Made by a program: the position numbers and the translations under genes
The notes under the pieces: model-generated
What the model saw: the letters and a program-made list of their open reading frames with translations, nothing else
Databases searched by the model: none
What the model was told of the DNA's origin: nothing
Shown here: positions 44,408-53,546 of the stretch, piece after piece
Layout: the number at the start of each line of letters is the position of its first letter
How positions within the stretch are numbered: position 1 is the stretch's first letter
Origin: Parahaliea maris
GTDB lineage: Bacteria > Pseudomonadota > Gammaproteobacteria > Pseudomonadales > Halieaceae
Reading direction: 5' to 3'
Length of the DNA stretch: 64,000 nucleotides
Assembly (NCBI RefSeq): GCF_008064665.1
Contig: NZ_VRZA01000010.1
Coordinates: forward strand, 43,277-107,276

Positions 44408-45703
44408 GTGAGTCTCAGTACCCGCTGGCACTGGCTGGCGCGTCAACTGGCGCGCCAGCTCTGGCTCACTGCGCTGCTCTACGCACTGGCGGCACTGGCG
44501 TCGGTGCTACTCGCCGCCCTGATTGCACCGGTGATTCCACCGATTGCTGCGCAGTATGTGACGCCCGAGGCGGCCGATCGCGTCCTGGGTATCCTCGCTT
44601 CCAGCATGCTGGCAGTCACGACCTTTTCGCTGGCCACCATGGTCACCGCCCACGGTGCCATCACCGGCAGCACCTCCCCCCGTGCCACGACGCTGGTGCT
44701 GGACAATGAAACTACCCGTCACGCCCTGGGCGTGTTTATCGGCTCCTTCCTGTTCAGTCTGGTAGGGCTGGTGGCCCTCAACGCAGGTGTCTATGGGGAG
44801 CATGGGCATGTGTTGCTGTTTGCGTTCACGGTACTGGTGATCGCGCTGATTGTGGTTGCCCTGTTGCGCTGGATAGACCACCTGTCCCACCTGGTGCGAG
44901 TGAGTGAAACCACCGAGCGCGTGGAGGCGGCGGCCTGCGCCGCACTGCTGGAGCGGGCGCGTCACCCCGGGCTCGGTGCAAAGCCCTGTGACGATATCGC
45001 GGCGCGCATTCCCGAGGGTGCCCGCCAGGTCACCGCGGGGCAGGTGGGTTACGTGCGCCATATCGATGTTCCCGCGTTGTTGGCGCTGTCGTGCGACTGC
45101 GATGTCGACCTGTATATCACCGCGGTTCCCGGTGCGTTCGTGGATCTGTCCTCCCCCCTGGTGAAGCTGGCGGGCGCTGACAGTGACAGCCTGGAGGTGG
45201 AGCAGGTTCGAGCGGCCTTTGCCATAGGCGCCACCCGCACCTTTGACTACGACCCGCGTTTCGGCCTGATCGTACTCGCCGAGATCGCCTCGCGCGCGCT
45301 GTCCCCGGGGGTCAACGATCCGGGCACCGCCATCGATATCATTGGCCGCGGCACCCGCCTGCTGACCCGCTGGATCGAGGCGGAACCCTGGGACGCCGAC
45401 ATTGCCGACGGTGAGGTGAGAGTGTGGTTCCCCCGGCTCTCGGTGGATGACCTGCTGGACGACCTGTTCTCCCCCCTGTCCCGGGACGGCGCCGGATCGC
45501 TGCCGGTACAGGTGCGGCTACAGAAGGCGCTGGCTTCCCTGGCCAGGCTGGACGACCAGGCTTTGCGCGCGGCCGCCGTGCACCAGTCCCGGTGTGCCTG
45601 GGAACGCGCTCGCCACGCGCTGGCTCTGCCCTTTGAACGCGAGCAGCTGGAATCGCTGGTCTTGCCCCCTGTAGAGCGGGCTGCTGGTGATTCACCGGGC
45701 TGA
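44408..45703 (+). CDS. DUF2254 family membrane protein
   Basis: A 431-residue protein with four N-terminal membrane segments (about residues 20-40, 58-75, 108-128 and 135-155; for example LTALLYALAALASVLLAALI) and a large soluble C-terminal part with SPGVNDPGTAIDIIGRG, the most conserved DUF2254 motif. The function of the family is unknown. The start is GTG at 44408 with only a weak ribosome site; it directly follows the aminotransferase gene. No catalytic pattern is recognised. Confidence 0.85.
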   Translation: MSLSTRWHWLARQLARQLWLTALLYALAALASVLLAALIAPVIPPIAAQYVTPEAADRVLGILASSMLAVTTFSLATMVTAHGAITGSTSPRATTLVLDNETTRHALGVFIGSFLFSLVGLVALNAGVYGEHGHVLLFAFTVLVIALIVVALLRWIDHLSHLVRVSETTERVEAAACAALLERARHPGLGAKPCDDIAARIPEGARQVTAGQVGYVRHIDVPALLALSCDCDVDLYITAVPGAFVDLSSPLVKLAGADSDSLEVEQVRAAFAIGATRTFDYDPRFGLIVLAEIASRALSPGVNDPGTAIDIIGRGTRLLTRWIEAEPWDADIADGEVRVWFPRLSVDDLLDDLFSPLSRDGAGSLPVQVRLQKALASLARLDDQALRAAAVHQSRCAWERARHALALPFEREQLESLVLPPVERAAGDSPG

Positions 45704-45792
45704 GGGGCGCCGCCAGATTCAGTCCCTGGCATTGCAGCCTGCCCAGTCTGTACTAAAACCTATTAGGTGGATGCCATTGGAAGGGGCCTGCT

Positions 45793-46269
45793 ATGGGCGC
45801 ATCAGGAAGGAAGTGTGGAGTAATGGGCGGCCTGGCAGCAGTGGTGCTTGCTGTGCTGGTGATCTGGGGCCCCCGGGCGGTCGCGGCGGACGCCGCAGGC
45901 ATGATCAAAACCGTCAAGGGCGATGTCACAGTCCTGCGCGAGAGCAATGAGCTGCCGGCGCAGGTCGGTATGTCGCTCTACAGTGCGGACAGTCTGCGCA
46001 CCGGGCGCGACAGCTCGGTGGGCATTACCCTGGCGGACAACACCGTGCTCTCCGCCGGACCCGATTCCCTGCTGGAGCTGGAACACTTCCAGTTCGATCC
46101 CCGCACCCGGGAGGGGGCCATCGAAGCGCGCCTCGAGCGCGGTTCCCTCTCCGCCATTTCCGGTTCCATCGCCAAGACCTCTCCCGAGGCGGTGCGTTTC
46201 AGCACCTCTACGATCACCCTCGGTGTGCGCGGTACCCGCTTTATCCTCGAAGCCGGGGGGAGTGACTGA
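45793..46269 (+). CDS. FecR-domain periplasmic protein
   Basis: A 158-residue protein with a signal peptide (VMGGLAAVVLAVLVIWGPRAVA) and a single FecR domain: MIKTVKGDVTVLRESNELPAQVGMSLY, SADSLRTGRDSSVGITLADNT and ITLGVRGTRFILE. Stand-alone FecR domains act as periplasmic sensing or scaffold modules. Its stop overlaps the OmpA-like gene by one base (TGATG) and the CHASE2/HD-GYP gene follows. The three probably form one envelope-sensing operon. There is no anti-sigma region. Confidence 0.88.
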   Translation: MGASGRKCGVMGGLAAVVLAVLVIWGPRAVAADAAGMIKTVKGDVTVLRESNELPAQVGMSLYSADSLRTGRDSSVGITLADNTVLSAGPDSLLELEHFQFDPRTREGAIEARLERGSLSAISGSIAKTSPEAVRFSTSTITLGVRGTRFILEAGGSD

Positions 46270-46862
46270 TGCCCATCATCCTGCTGGTTGGACTGTTCAT
46301 GCTGGTACAGGCCCTCCCCAATGACCCGGTGACCGACCGGGTGATTCTGCTGCCGGAGGCGGACGGCAGCGTCGGTGCGGTGATCGTGGAATCCGATACC
46401 GGCACCCGGGAGGTCAACCAGGCCTACCAGGTGGCGAGTGTGCGTGAGAGCGGCGGGATCTCCAGTGAGCGGACCTCTGCCACTGCCGTGGCCACCCGCT
46501 ACGGCGACTTGCTGGCCGGACAGCCGAAACCCCAGACCAGTTACCTGCTGTACTTCGAGCCGGGTACCGATGAGCTGGTGCCTGCCTCCCAGGCGACCCT
46601 GGAGACGCTGAAAGCCGATGCCGCCAGCAGGCCGGCGCCGGAAATCCGGGTGATCGGGCATACCGATACCACGGCGAGCCCGCAGTACAACGATGAGTTG
46701 TCCCTGGAGCGGGCCGAGTTTGTCATCGAGACCCTGCGTGCCTTCGGTGTGCGGCCGGTAAGCTACGAGGCCACGGGGCGCGGGGAGCGTGACCTGCTGG
46801 TGCCCACGGCTGATGGCGTGCCCGAGCCGCGCAACCGGCGGGTCGAAGTGTCGATCCGGTAA
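46269..46862 (+). CDS. OmpA-family peptidoglycan-associated protein
   Basis: A 197-residue protein with a hydrophobic N-terminal segment (ILLVGLFMLVQALP), a linker, and a C-terminal OmpA/Pal-like domain (YLLYFEPGTDELVP, IRVIGHTDTTASPQYNDELS, ERAEFVIETL, GRGERDLLVPTADGVPEPRNRRVEV). The Asp and Arg that hold meso-diaminopimelate in this fold are present in TDT and RNRRV. It is translationally coupled to FecR by a one-base overlap and lies 8 bp before the HD-GYP gene. It likely ties the sensing complex to the cell wall. Confidence 0.88.
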   Translation: MPIILLVGLFMLVQALPNDPVTDRVILLPEADGSVGAVIVESDTGTREVNQAYQVASVRESGGISSERTSATAVATRYGDLLAGQPKPQTSYLLYFEPGTDELVPASQATLETLKADAASRPAPEIRVIGHTDTTASPQYNDELSLERAEFVIETLRAFGVRPVSYEATGRGERDLLVPTADGVPEPRNRRVEVSIR

Positions 46863-46870
46863 TTCCGCCC

Positions 46871-49800
46871 GTGCCTGGCAGCGGCCCTGAACAGACTCTG
46901 GCGCTTGGCCGCGAGGCGAGGCTGGTCCGCTGGGCGAGAACACTCCTGTCCACCGCCCGCGGGCGCCCGTTGTCGGCCACTGCGCTGGTACTGTTCCTGT
47001 TGCTCAGCCTGTGTTCGGAGTGGCCCGCCTCGCTCCCCGCCCAGCCCGGCTGGCTGCGAACGGTGGGTGAGAGCCTGGGTTCCCCCTTGCGTTCGCTGCA
47101 GCTCTACCAGTTCGACCACTACCAGCGTATGACCCCACGGCAAGCCCGTGGACGGCCGGTGACCATCGTTGCCATTGACGAGAAGAGCCTGAAGAGCCAT
47201 GGGCAGTGGCCCTGGCCGCGCACCCAGGTGGCCAACCTGCTGGAGCAGATCAACGCCCAGGGTCCCGCCGCGATTGGCCTGGATTTCTACATGCCGGAGC
47301 CCGATCGCACCTCTCCCGGGCACCTGGCACAGCGCCTCGGCCCCGAATACCGCGAACTGGCCGCTGCCCTGGCAGAACTGCCGGACAACGAGGTGGTGCT
47401 GGCGAGCACCATGCACAGGGCGCCGGTGGTGCTGGGAGCAGCGGGGTTCGATTTCGACGCCTTTACCACAACGGCGGGAATGCGCACCGTTCCCCTGACG
47501 GTGGTGGGTCAGGATCCACTGGCGTACCTGAGGCAGTTTCCCCGGGTATTGGCCAGCCTGCCGCAGCTGCAGGCGGCAGCCAGCGGCCAGGCATTGCTGA
47601 GCATGGATGCTGCCAGTGGCGTGGTGCGCAACCTGCCGCTGGTGATGGGGCTGAACGGTCAGGCGGTGCCGGCCCTGTCCCTGGAGCTGCTGCGGGTCGC
47701 AACTGGCCAGCCCGCGATCAGCATAAACAGCGATGCCAGCGGCGTGCGGGAAGTCGCGATTGCCGACCTGACGGTGCCGACCCAGCCGGACGCCAGCCTG
47801 TGGCTGCACTACGCGCCCCTGGAGCAGGGCATGGCGCGCTATGTGTCGGCCAGCGATATCCTGGCCGGCGACGTGCCAGCGGAGGTTCTGGCTTCGCGTC
47901 TGGTTCTGGTTGGCCTGACAGGCACCGGGCTGTCGGACCGGCGCATGACGGCCCTCGGGGAAACGGTGCCCGGTATCGAAATCCAGGCGCAGTTGCTGGA
48001 ATCGATGTTCGATGGTGACCTGTTGCTCAGGCCCCGCTGGGCCAAATGGCTGGAACTGGGCGTGCTGCTTTTGGCCGGGGCCACGCTGATCTGGTTCGTG
48101 CCGCGCCGGGACTCCCGGCTGGCCCGTATCATGCGGCAGCAACCTCGCTGGTGCCTGGCGATGGCCCTGGCGCTGGCGCTGGTGATGCTGGTCATCGGGT
48201 TCAGCGCGTTCCAGCGAGGTGGATTGTTGCTGGACATGATAACGCCTGCAGCCGGCTTGCTTATGACGGTGGTGCTGTTGCTTTCCAGCGCCCTGCTGGA
48301 GGGCTTTGGCGAGGCCCGACGCAATCTCGCCCGCCTGGTGGACTTTGGTATCCGCTTGGGGCGAGAACACGATCGCAACCGCCTGCTGGAACGGGTCATC
48401 GCCAGCGCTCGAGAGCTCGCAGATTGCGAACAGGCCGCAGTCTACTGGCGTGTGCCGGAAAAGGCCGGTGGGCGAGCGAGTTCCGCAACGACGCTGTGGA
48501 ATGTGGCGACTCTGGGGACCCATGGCATTTTCCAGAGTCGGGCGATGATGGTGGAGATACCGGGTGTGGTACCTGAACTCAGTCGGGTGACTCTCAGCAG
48601 CGGCAGCGTGCAGATGAGCGACGGCGCCGATGCGGGCGAGCTGGGGGTGGCGACGGTGCTCTGTGTGCCGCTGCGTCCCCGCGAGGGCGAGGTGATCGGC
48701 CTGCTGGAACTGGTGAATGCACTGGACCCGGATTCCGGGGCAGTGATGCCCTTCGATCAGCGTATTACCGGATTTATCGAGGCGCTGGCTTCGCAGGCTG
48801 CGGTGGCGCTGGAGAATCTGCAGTTGCTGGACGTGCAGAAGGAAATGGTGGATTCGATGATCCAGATGGTCTCCGGCGCTATTGATGCCAAGAGTGCCTA
48901 TACCGGGGGTCACTGCGCCCGGGTGCCGGAGATCGCCATCATGCTGGCGGAAGCGGCCTGCGAGGTGGAGGAGGGACCGCTGGCGTCCTTTTCCTTCGAC
49001 ACCGAGGAGGAGTGGCGCGAGTTCCGGGTCGGCGCCTGGTTGCACGATTGCGGCAAGGTCACCACGCCGGAGTACGTGGTCGACAAGGCCACCAAGCTGG
49101 AAACCATCAACAATCGCATCCATGAGATCCGCACCCGCTTTGAAGTATTGCTGCGGGACGCCCGTATCGACATGCTCGAGGCGGTGCTGCAGGGCGGGGA
49201 CGCCGACGCCGCGCAGGCACACTTCGATAGCCGTGCAACGCAGCTACGGGAAGAGTTCGCCTTCGTTGCGGGGTGTAATCAGGGCAGCGAATTTCTCGAT
49301 GAGGCTTCCCGTGAGCGTCTCCGTGAGGTCGGTCAGCGTCCGTGGCAGCGTCACTTTGATGATCGCCTGGGTCTGTCCCGGGAGGAACTGCTGCGGCGCA
49401 CCGCGGAGCCGGCAGAGGCGCTGCCGGCGGCAGAGCAGTTGCTATCGGACAAACCCTTCCATCGTATCGAGCGCGCTCACACGCCTGCCCAGGACGCTCA
49501 CCACGGGTTCAAAATGGCGGTGCCTGAGTACCTCTACAACCTTGGCGAATTACATAATCTGACCGTCGTGCGCGGCACCCTGACGGCGGAGGAGCGCTTC
49601 AAGATCAACGAGCATATTGTGCAGACCATCGTCATGCTGGACCGCCTGCCGTTGCCGCCGGAGCTGGGTCGTGTGCCGGAATATGCCGGTACCCATCACG
49701 AAACCCTGGCAGGGTCGGGTTATCCCCGGGCACTGACAGATGCCGAGTTGTCGATCCCGGCTCGCATCGTGGCCATTGCGGATATTTTCGAGGCACTGAC

Positions 49801-49999
49801 GGCCGCCGACCGGCCCTACAAGGATGCCAAGCCCCTGTCGGAGTGCGTGGCGATATTGCACCGGTTCAAGCACAAGCAGCACATCGACCCGGATCTCTTC
49901 GATTTATTTCTGACCAGTGGGGTCTATCGCCAGTACGCCGAACAGTACCTGTCTCCCGACCAGATCGACGAGGTGGATATCGCGGCTTACCTGGGCTAG
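46871..49999 (+). CDS. CHASE2-GAF-HD-GYP sensor, predicted cyclic-di-GMP phosphodiesterase
   Basis: A 1042-residue sensor. TM1 lies near residue 38-55; a periplasmic CHASE2 domain follows (about 70-390, AAIGLDFYMPEPDR and VLVGLTGTGLSD), then three closely spaced helices (about 393-485), a GAF domain (about 500-655) and HD-GYP. HD residues are in GGHCARVPEI and WLHDCGKVTTPEYV (about 724) and the GYP motif is HHETLAGSGYP (about 940). About 130 residues separate the HD part and the second His cluster. It should hydrolyse c-di-GMP in response to an envelope signal, with the FecR and OmpA proteins. The GTG start at 46871 lacks a strong ribosome site. Confidence 0.9.
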   Translation: MPGSGPEQTLALGREARLVRWARTLLSTARGRPLSATALVLFLLLSLCSEWPASLPAQPGWLRTVGESLGSPLRSLQLYQFDHYQRMTPRQARGRPVTIVAIDEKSLKSHGQWPWPRTQVANLLEQINAQGPAAIGLDFYMPEPDRTSPGHLAQRLGPEYRELAAALAELPDNEVVLASTMHRAPVVLGAAGFDFDAFTTTAGMRTVPLTVVGQDPLAYLRQFPRVLASLPQLQAAASGQALLSMDAASGVVRNLPLVMGLNGQAVPALSLELLRVATGQPAISINSDASGVREVAIADLTVPTQPDASLWLHYAPLEQGMARYVSASDILAGDVPAEVLASRLVLVGLTGTGLSDRRMTALGETVPGIEIQAQLLESMFDGDLLLRPRWAKWLELGVLLLAGATLIWFVPRRDSRLARIMRQQPRWCLAMALALALVMLVIGFSAFQRGGLLLDMITPAAGLLMTVVLLLSSALLEGFGEARRNLARLVDFGIRLGREHDRNRLLERVIASARELADCEQAAVYWRVPEKAGGRASSATTLWNVATLGTHGIFQSRAMMVEIPGVVPELSRVTLSSGSVQMSDGADAGELGVATVLCVPLRPREGEVIGLLELVNALDPDSGAVMPFDQRITGFIEALASQAAVALENLQLLDVQKEMVDSMIQMVSGAIDAKSAYTGGHCARVPEIAIMLAEAACEVEEGPLASFSFDTEEEWREFRVGAWLHDCGKVTTPEYVVDKATKLETINNRIHEIRTRFEVLLRDARIDMLEAVLQGGDADAAQAHFDSRATQLREEFAFVAGCNQGSEFLDEASRERLREVGQRPWQRHFDDRLGLSREELLRRTAEPAEALPAAEQLLSDKPFHRIERAHTPAQDAHHGFKMAVPEYLYNLGELHNLTVVRGTLTAEERFKINEHIVQTIVMLDRLPLPPELGRVPEYAGTHHETLAGSGYPRALTDAELSIPARIVAIADIFEALTAADRPYKDAKPLSECVAILHRFKHKQHIDPDLFDLFLTSGVYRQYAEQYLSPDQIDEVDIAAYLG

Positions 50000-50015
50000 C
50001 CCCGGTGCGAGTGTA

Positions 50016-51899
50016 CTAGCCGTCCAGCTCCGCCCAGCGCTCGAAGGCGGCTTCCAGGTCCGCCTGTACTTCGGTGAGTTCCTTCAGAGTGGCATCGACC
50101 TGCTCGCGTGCCTGCTCGTAAAAGCCGCTACTGGCCATTTCTGACTCCAGGGCTGCCTGGCGCTGTTCGAGCTTCTCAATAGTGGCGGGAAGGGCATCCA
50201 GTTCCCGCTGGTCCTTGTAGGACAGCTTCTGGCGGGCCTTGGCGGGAGTGGCCTGCGCTGGCGTTGCCGGCTTCTGCGCGGGTGCGGCCTGTTTTTCCTG
50301 CGGTGCCTCCAGCAAACGGCCGCCGCGGGATTCCCAGTCGCTGTAGCCGCCGGCGTGTTCGCTGACTACGCCATTGCCCTCCACCACCAGCAACCCGGTC
50401 ACCACCCGGTCCATGAAATCCCGGTCGTGGCTGACCAGGATCACCGTGCCATCGAAGTCCAGGAGAATTTCCTCCAGCAGTTCGAGGGTCTCGATGTCGA
50501 GGTCGTTGGTGGGCTCGTCGAGCACCAGCAGGTTGGCGGGCTTGCTGAACAGCTGTGCCAGCACCGCACGGTTCTGTTCACCACCGGACAGGGCCTTCAC
50601 GGGGGTGCGCACCCGGTCGGGGGTGAACAGGAAGTCGCCGAGGTAGGAGATGGCGTGCTTGCGCTTGCCCTTGATGTCGATGAACTCCTGCCCGCCGCAG
50701 ACGTTGTCGATCAGGTTCTTCTCGGGATCGAGGGCACCGCGCAACTGGTCGGAGTAAGCGATCTCCAGTTTGCTCCCCAGTTTGACCGTGCCGCTATCGG
50801 GGGCGATTTCGCCCAGCAGCAGTTTGACCAGGGTGGATTTGCCCGCGCCGTTGGCACCGACGATGCCCACCCGGTCACCGCGCTGGATGATGGTGGAGAA
50901 GTTGCGCAGGATGGCCTTGTCGCCAAAGGCCTTGCTGACGTCCTGCAGCTCCGCCACGATTTTGCCGGAGCCGGCGGCGTCTTCCAGGGCAAAGCTGGCC
51001 TTGCCGACCCGGGCACGGCGCTGGCTGCGCTCCTCGCGCATGGCCTTCAGGGCGCGAACGCGGCCCTCGTTACGGGTGCGCCGGGCCTTGATGCCCTGGC
51101 GGATCCAGACCTCTTCCTGGGCCAGCTTTTTATCGAACAGTGCATTGGCTCGCTCTTCGGCCGCCAGCTCCGCCTCCCGGTGCTCGAGAAATCCGCGGTA
51201 GTCACCGCGCCATACAGACAGGTGACCCCGGTCGAGTTCGGCGATGCTGTTGACCACATTCTGCAGGAAGCGGCGATCGTGGGTGATCAGGATCAGGGCG
51301 CCGCGGTATTGCTGCAGCTGACCCTCGAGCCATTCGATGGCGGGAATGTCGAGGTGGTTGGTGGGCTCGTCCAGCAGCAGGATGTCGGGTTCGCAGACCA
51401 GTGCCCGGGCCAGCGCCACCCGGCGGCGCCAGCCGCCCGAGAGTTCGCGCATGGGGGTGTCGGCCGGCAGTTGCAGCTGGCTGAGGGTGGTTTCCACCCG
51501 TTGCTGCAGGTTCCAGCCATCGGCGGTCTCCAGCTGCTGCTGTACCCGGGCCAGTTCGTTCATGTCCACATCGCCGCCCTGCAGCGACAGGTGATGGTAG
51601 GCCTTGAGCAGCTCACCAGCTTCCGGCAGGCCGCCGGCGACCACATCGTAGACCGAGGCATTATCGGCGTCGGGGAGGGTTTGTTCGAGTCGGGCCAGTT
51701 TGACGCCCGGGCGCAGCCAGCGCTCCCCGGCATCCGGGGCCATTTCACCGGCCAGCAGTTTCAGCAGGGTGGTTTTGCCCATGCCGTTACGACCCAGCAG
51801 CCCCAGCTTTTCGCCGCGGGTAATGGTGAGGTCCACGTGGTCGAGAATGGTGTGGGTGCCGAACTGGAGTTGAACGGCGTCGAGTTTGAGCAGGGGCAT
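50016..51899 (-). CDS. uup: ABC-F family ATPase, Uup-like
   Basis: A 627-residue soluble protein with two ABC ATPase modules. Walker A motifs are GLLGRNGMGKTTLL and GIVGANGAGKSTLV, signatures are RELSGGWRRR and ALSGGEQNR, and Walker B segments are ILLLDEPTNHLD and LLVLDEPTNDLD. They are joined by the Arg-rich linker (RRTRNEGRVRALKAM), with a C-terminal coiled coil (ALPATIEKLEQRQAALESEM) as in Uup. There are no membrane segments. ABC-F proteins act on ribosomes; Uup affects transposon excision and branched DNA. It is convergent with the HD-GYP gene with a 16-bp gap. Confidence 0.93.
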   Translation of the reverse strand: MPLLKLDAVQLQFGTHTILDHVDLTITRGEKLGLLGRNGMGKTTLLKLLAGEMAPDAGERWLRPGVKLARLEQTLPDADNASVYDVVAGGLPEAGELLKAYHHLSLQGGDVDMNELARVQQQLETADGWNLQQRVETTLSQLQLPADTPMRELSGGWRRRVALARALVCEPDILLLDEPTNHLDIPAIEWLEGQLQQYRGALILITHDRRFLQNVVNSIAELDRGHLSVWRGDYRGFLEHREAELAAEERANALFDKKLAQEEVWIRQGIKARRTRNEGRVRALKAMREERSQRRARVGKASFALEDAAGSGKIVAELQDVSKAFGDKAILRNFSTIIQRGDRVGIVGANGAGKSTLVKLLLGEIAPDSGTVKLGSKLEIAYSDQLRGALDPEKNLIDNVCGGQEFIDIKGKRKHAISYLGDFLFTPDRVRTPVKALSGGEQNRAVLAQLFSKPANLLVLDEPTNDLDIETLELLEEILLDFDGTVILVSHDRDFMDRVVTGLLVVEGNGVVSEHAGGYSDWESRGGRLLEAPQEKQAAPAQKPATPAQATPAKARQKLSYKDQRELDALPATIEKLEQRQAALESEMASSGFYEQAREQVDATLKELTEVQADLEAAFERWAELDG

Positions 51900-52003
51900 G
51901 GGGGTGCCTGGATGGAAGTCGGGGCGCGCATTCTACGCCAGGCCCCCGGCGCGTGTCATTCCGGGGCGGTGAGGCACCCCGGGAGCCGGGATGCCTTCGG
52001 GGG

Positions 52004-52660
52004 TCAAACGTTCATTTCGGGAACGTTGTCGGGAATCACCAGCTCTCCCGCGGTGAGGCTCGCGATCTCTTCGACGCTCACACCCGGCGCCCTCTCACGC
52101 AGGATGAATTTGCCGTCTTCGATATCGAGCAGGGCCAGGTCGGTGAGAACCCGCTTGATGCAGCCCTTGCCGGTCAGGGGCAGGGTGCACTCCGCCAGCA
52201 GTTTGGACTCGCCGTGCTTGGAGGCGTGGGTCATGGTGACAATGATATTGTCGGCGCCGGCGACCAGGTCCATGGCACCGCCCATGCCCTTGATCAGTTT
52301 GCCCGGGATCATGTAAGAGGCAATGTTGCCCTGGCAGTCCACTTCGAACGCACCGAGAACCGTCAGGTCGACATGGCCGCCGCGGATCATGGCGAAGGAT
52401 TCGGCGGAAGAGAAGATCGAGGCGCCCTTGACCATGGTCACGGTCTGTTTGCCGGCGTTGATCAGGTCGGCGTCGACTTCCTCTTCCAGCGGAAAGGGGC
52501 CCATGCCGAGGAGGCCGTTCTCCGACTGCAGCATGACCTGCATGCCATCGGGAATGTAGTTCGCGGCGAGGGTGGGTATGCCGATGCCGAGGTTGACGTA
52601 GTAACCGTCCTGGAATTCCTGCGCCACGCGCTGGGCGAGTTGTTCACGAGTCAATGCCAT
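52004..52660 (-). CDS. scoB: 3-oxoacid CoA-transferase subunit B
   Basis: A 218-residue beta subunit. GYYVNLGIGIPTLAANYIP opens the domain, and the catalytic Glu is in LQSENGLLGMGP. The family stretches GGHVDLTVLGAFEVD and GKLIKGMGGAMDLVAGA follow. With subunit A it moves CoA from succinyl-CoA to acetoacetate (or related 3-oxoacids). It lies 12 bp after the A subunit gene in a two-gene operon divergent from a LysR regulator. It could feed acetoacetate from the HMG-CoA lyase at 15922 into acetoacetyl-CoA. Confidence 0.93.
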   Translation of the reverse strand: MALTREQLAQRVAQEFQDGYYVNLGIGIPTLAANYIPDGMQVMLQSENGLLGMGPFPLEEEVDADLINAGKQTVTMVKGASIFSSAESFAMIRGGHVDLTVLGAFEVDCQGNIASYMIPGKLIKGMGGAMDLVAGADNIIVTMTHASKHGESKLLAECTLPLTGKGCIKRVLTDLALLDIEDGKFILRERAPGVSVEEIASLTAGELVIPDNVPEMNV

Positions 52661-52672
52661 GGTGAATGCTCC

Positions 52673-53374
52673 TTATGCGCTGCGCACGGTGCGCTTTTCG
52701 ATGTTCTTTTCGAAGGTGCCCTGGATCAGGCGGTTGACGTAGATACCCGGCAGGTGGATCTCATCGGGGTCCAGTTCGCCGATCTCTACAATTTCCTCCA
52801 CTTCCACAACGGCGATTTTTCCTGCGGTGATCGCCATGGGGTTGAAATTGCGCGCGGTCATGCGAAACATGAGATTGCCCATGCGGTCCGCCTTCCACGC
52901 CTTGGCGATGGAAAAGTCGCCCTGGATGGCTTCTTCCAGGATGTAGTGACGGCCGTTGAATTCACGCACTTCCTTGCCTTCGCCCACCGGCGTGCCGTAG
53001 CCGGTGGCGGTGTAGAAGGCGGGGATACCGGCGCCGCCGGCACGCATCTTCTCGGCCAGCGTGCCCTGTGGCGTCAGCTCCACCTCCAGTTCGCCGCTCA
53101 TCATCTGGGCTTCGAACAAAGCGTTTTCACCGACGTAGGAGGCGATCATCTTCTTGATCTGCCGGTCTTCCAGCAGGATGCCGAGGCCGTTGCCGTCGGT
53201 GCCCGCATTGTTGGAGGCGACGGTCAGGTCCCGGTTGCCCCGACGCTTGATCTCCTTGATCAGGTTTTCCGGGATGCCGCAGAGGCCGAAACCGCCGGCC
53301 ACGATGGTCATGCCATCTTCCAGGCCAGCCATCGCTTCCTCGTAGCTGCCTACCACCTTGTCGAATCCAGACAT
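52673..53374 (-). CDS. scoA: 3-oxoacid CoA-transferase subunit A
   Basis: A 233-residue alpha subunit. [20 protein letters not shown] (CoA-binding glycine-rich region) and [19 protein letters not shown] are diagnostic, and [24 protein letters not shown] fits the SCOT-A family. ATG at 53374 has AGGAG with good spacing; an upstream in-frame extension of 17 residues is rejected. It is the first gene of the operon, and the promoter should lie in the 170-bp gap with the LysR gene, where a 21-bp palindrome (53504-53524) is found. Confidence 0.93.
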   Translation of the reverse strand: MSGFDKVVGSYEEAMAGLEDGMTIVAGGFGLCGIPENLIKEIKRRGNRDLTVASNNAGTDGNGLGILLEDRQIKKMIASYVGENALFEAQMMSGELEVELTPQGTLAEKMRAGGAGIPAFYTATGYGTPVGEGKEVREFNGRHYILEEAIQGDFSIAKAWKADRMGNLMFRMTARNFNPMAITAGKIAVVEVEEIVEIGELDPDEIHLPGIYVNRLIQGTFEKNIEKRTVRSA

Positions 53375-53503
53375 GGCTGTCTCCTGTTGGGTCTGTCGAA
53401 AGTGCCTGTGAACATTGGTGTTCAAGGATTGTAGTCGGGAGGCGGGCAGCGGGCGCCGGGCCTACCAGACTGTGCATTGCGCTAGAGTGCCCGGGAAGTT
53501 TAT

Positions 53504-53524
53504 ATTTAACAAATGTAATTAAAT
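53504..53524. promoter_or_regulatory. Candidate LysR-type operator
   Basis: ATTTAA-N9-TTAAAT is a perfect 6-bp-arm inverted repeat in an AT-rich patch between the divergent scoAB operon and the LysR gene, 22 bp before the LysR start. Size and place fit a LysR autoregulatory/activation site. It differs in spacing and arm order from the TTTAAT-N4-ATTAAA motif of the left-hand island. Confidence 0.45.
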
Positions 53525-53546
53525 AATCGATTAATAGATAAATTAA

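Noticed and set aside
46763..49222. An 819-codon leftward open frame opposite the OmpA and HD-GYP genes
   Set aside because: The sense strand encodes intact CHASE2, GAF and HD-GYP domains; the antisense product shows no domain and is low-complexity.
50355..52316. A 653-codon rightward frame across the Uup and scoB genes
   Set aside because: It is antisense to two clear ATPase modules and a CoA-transferase; no motif supports it.
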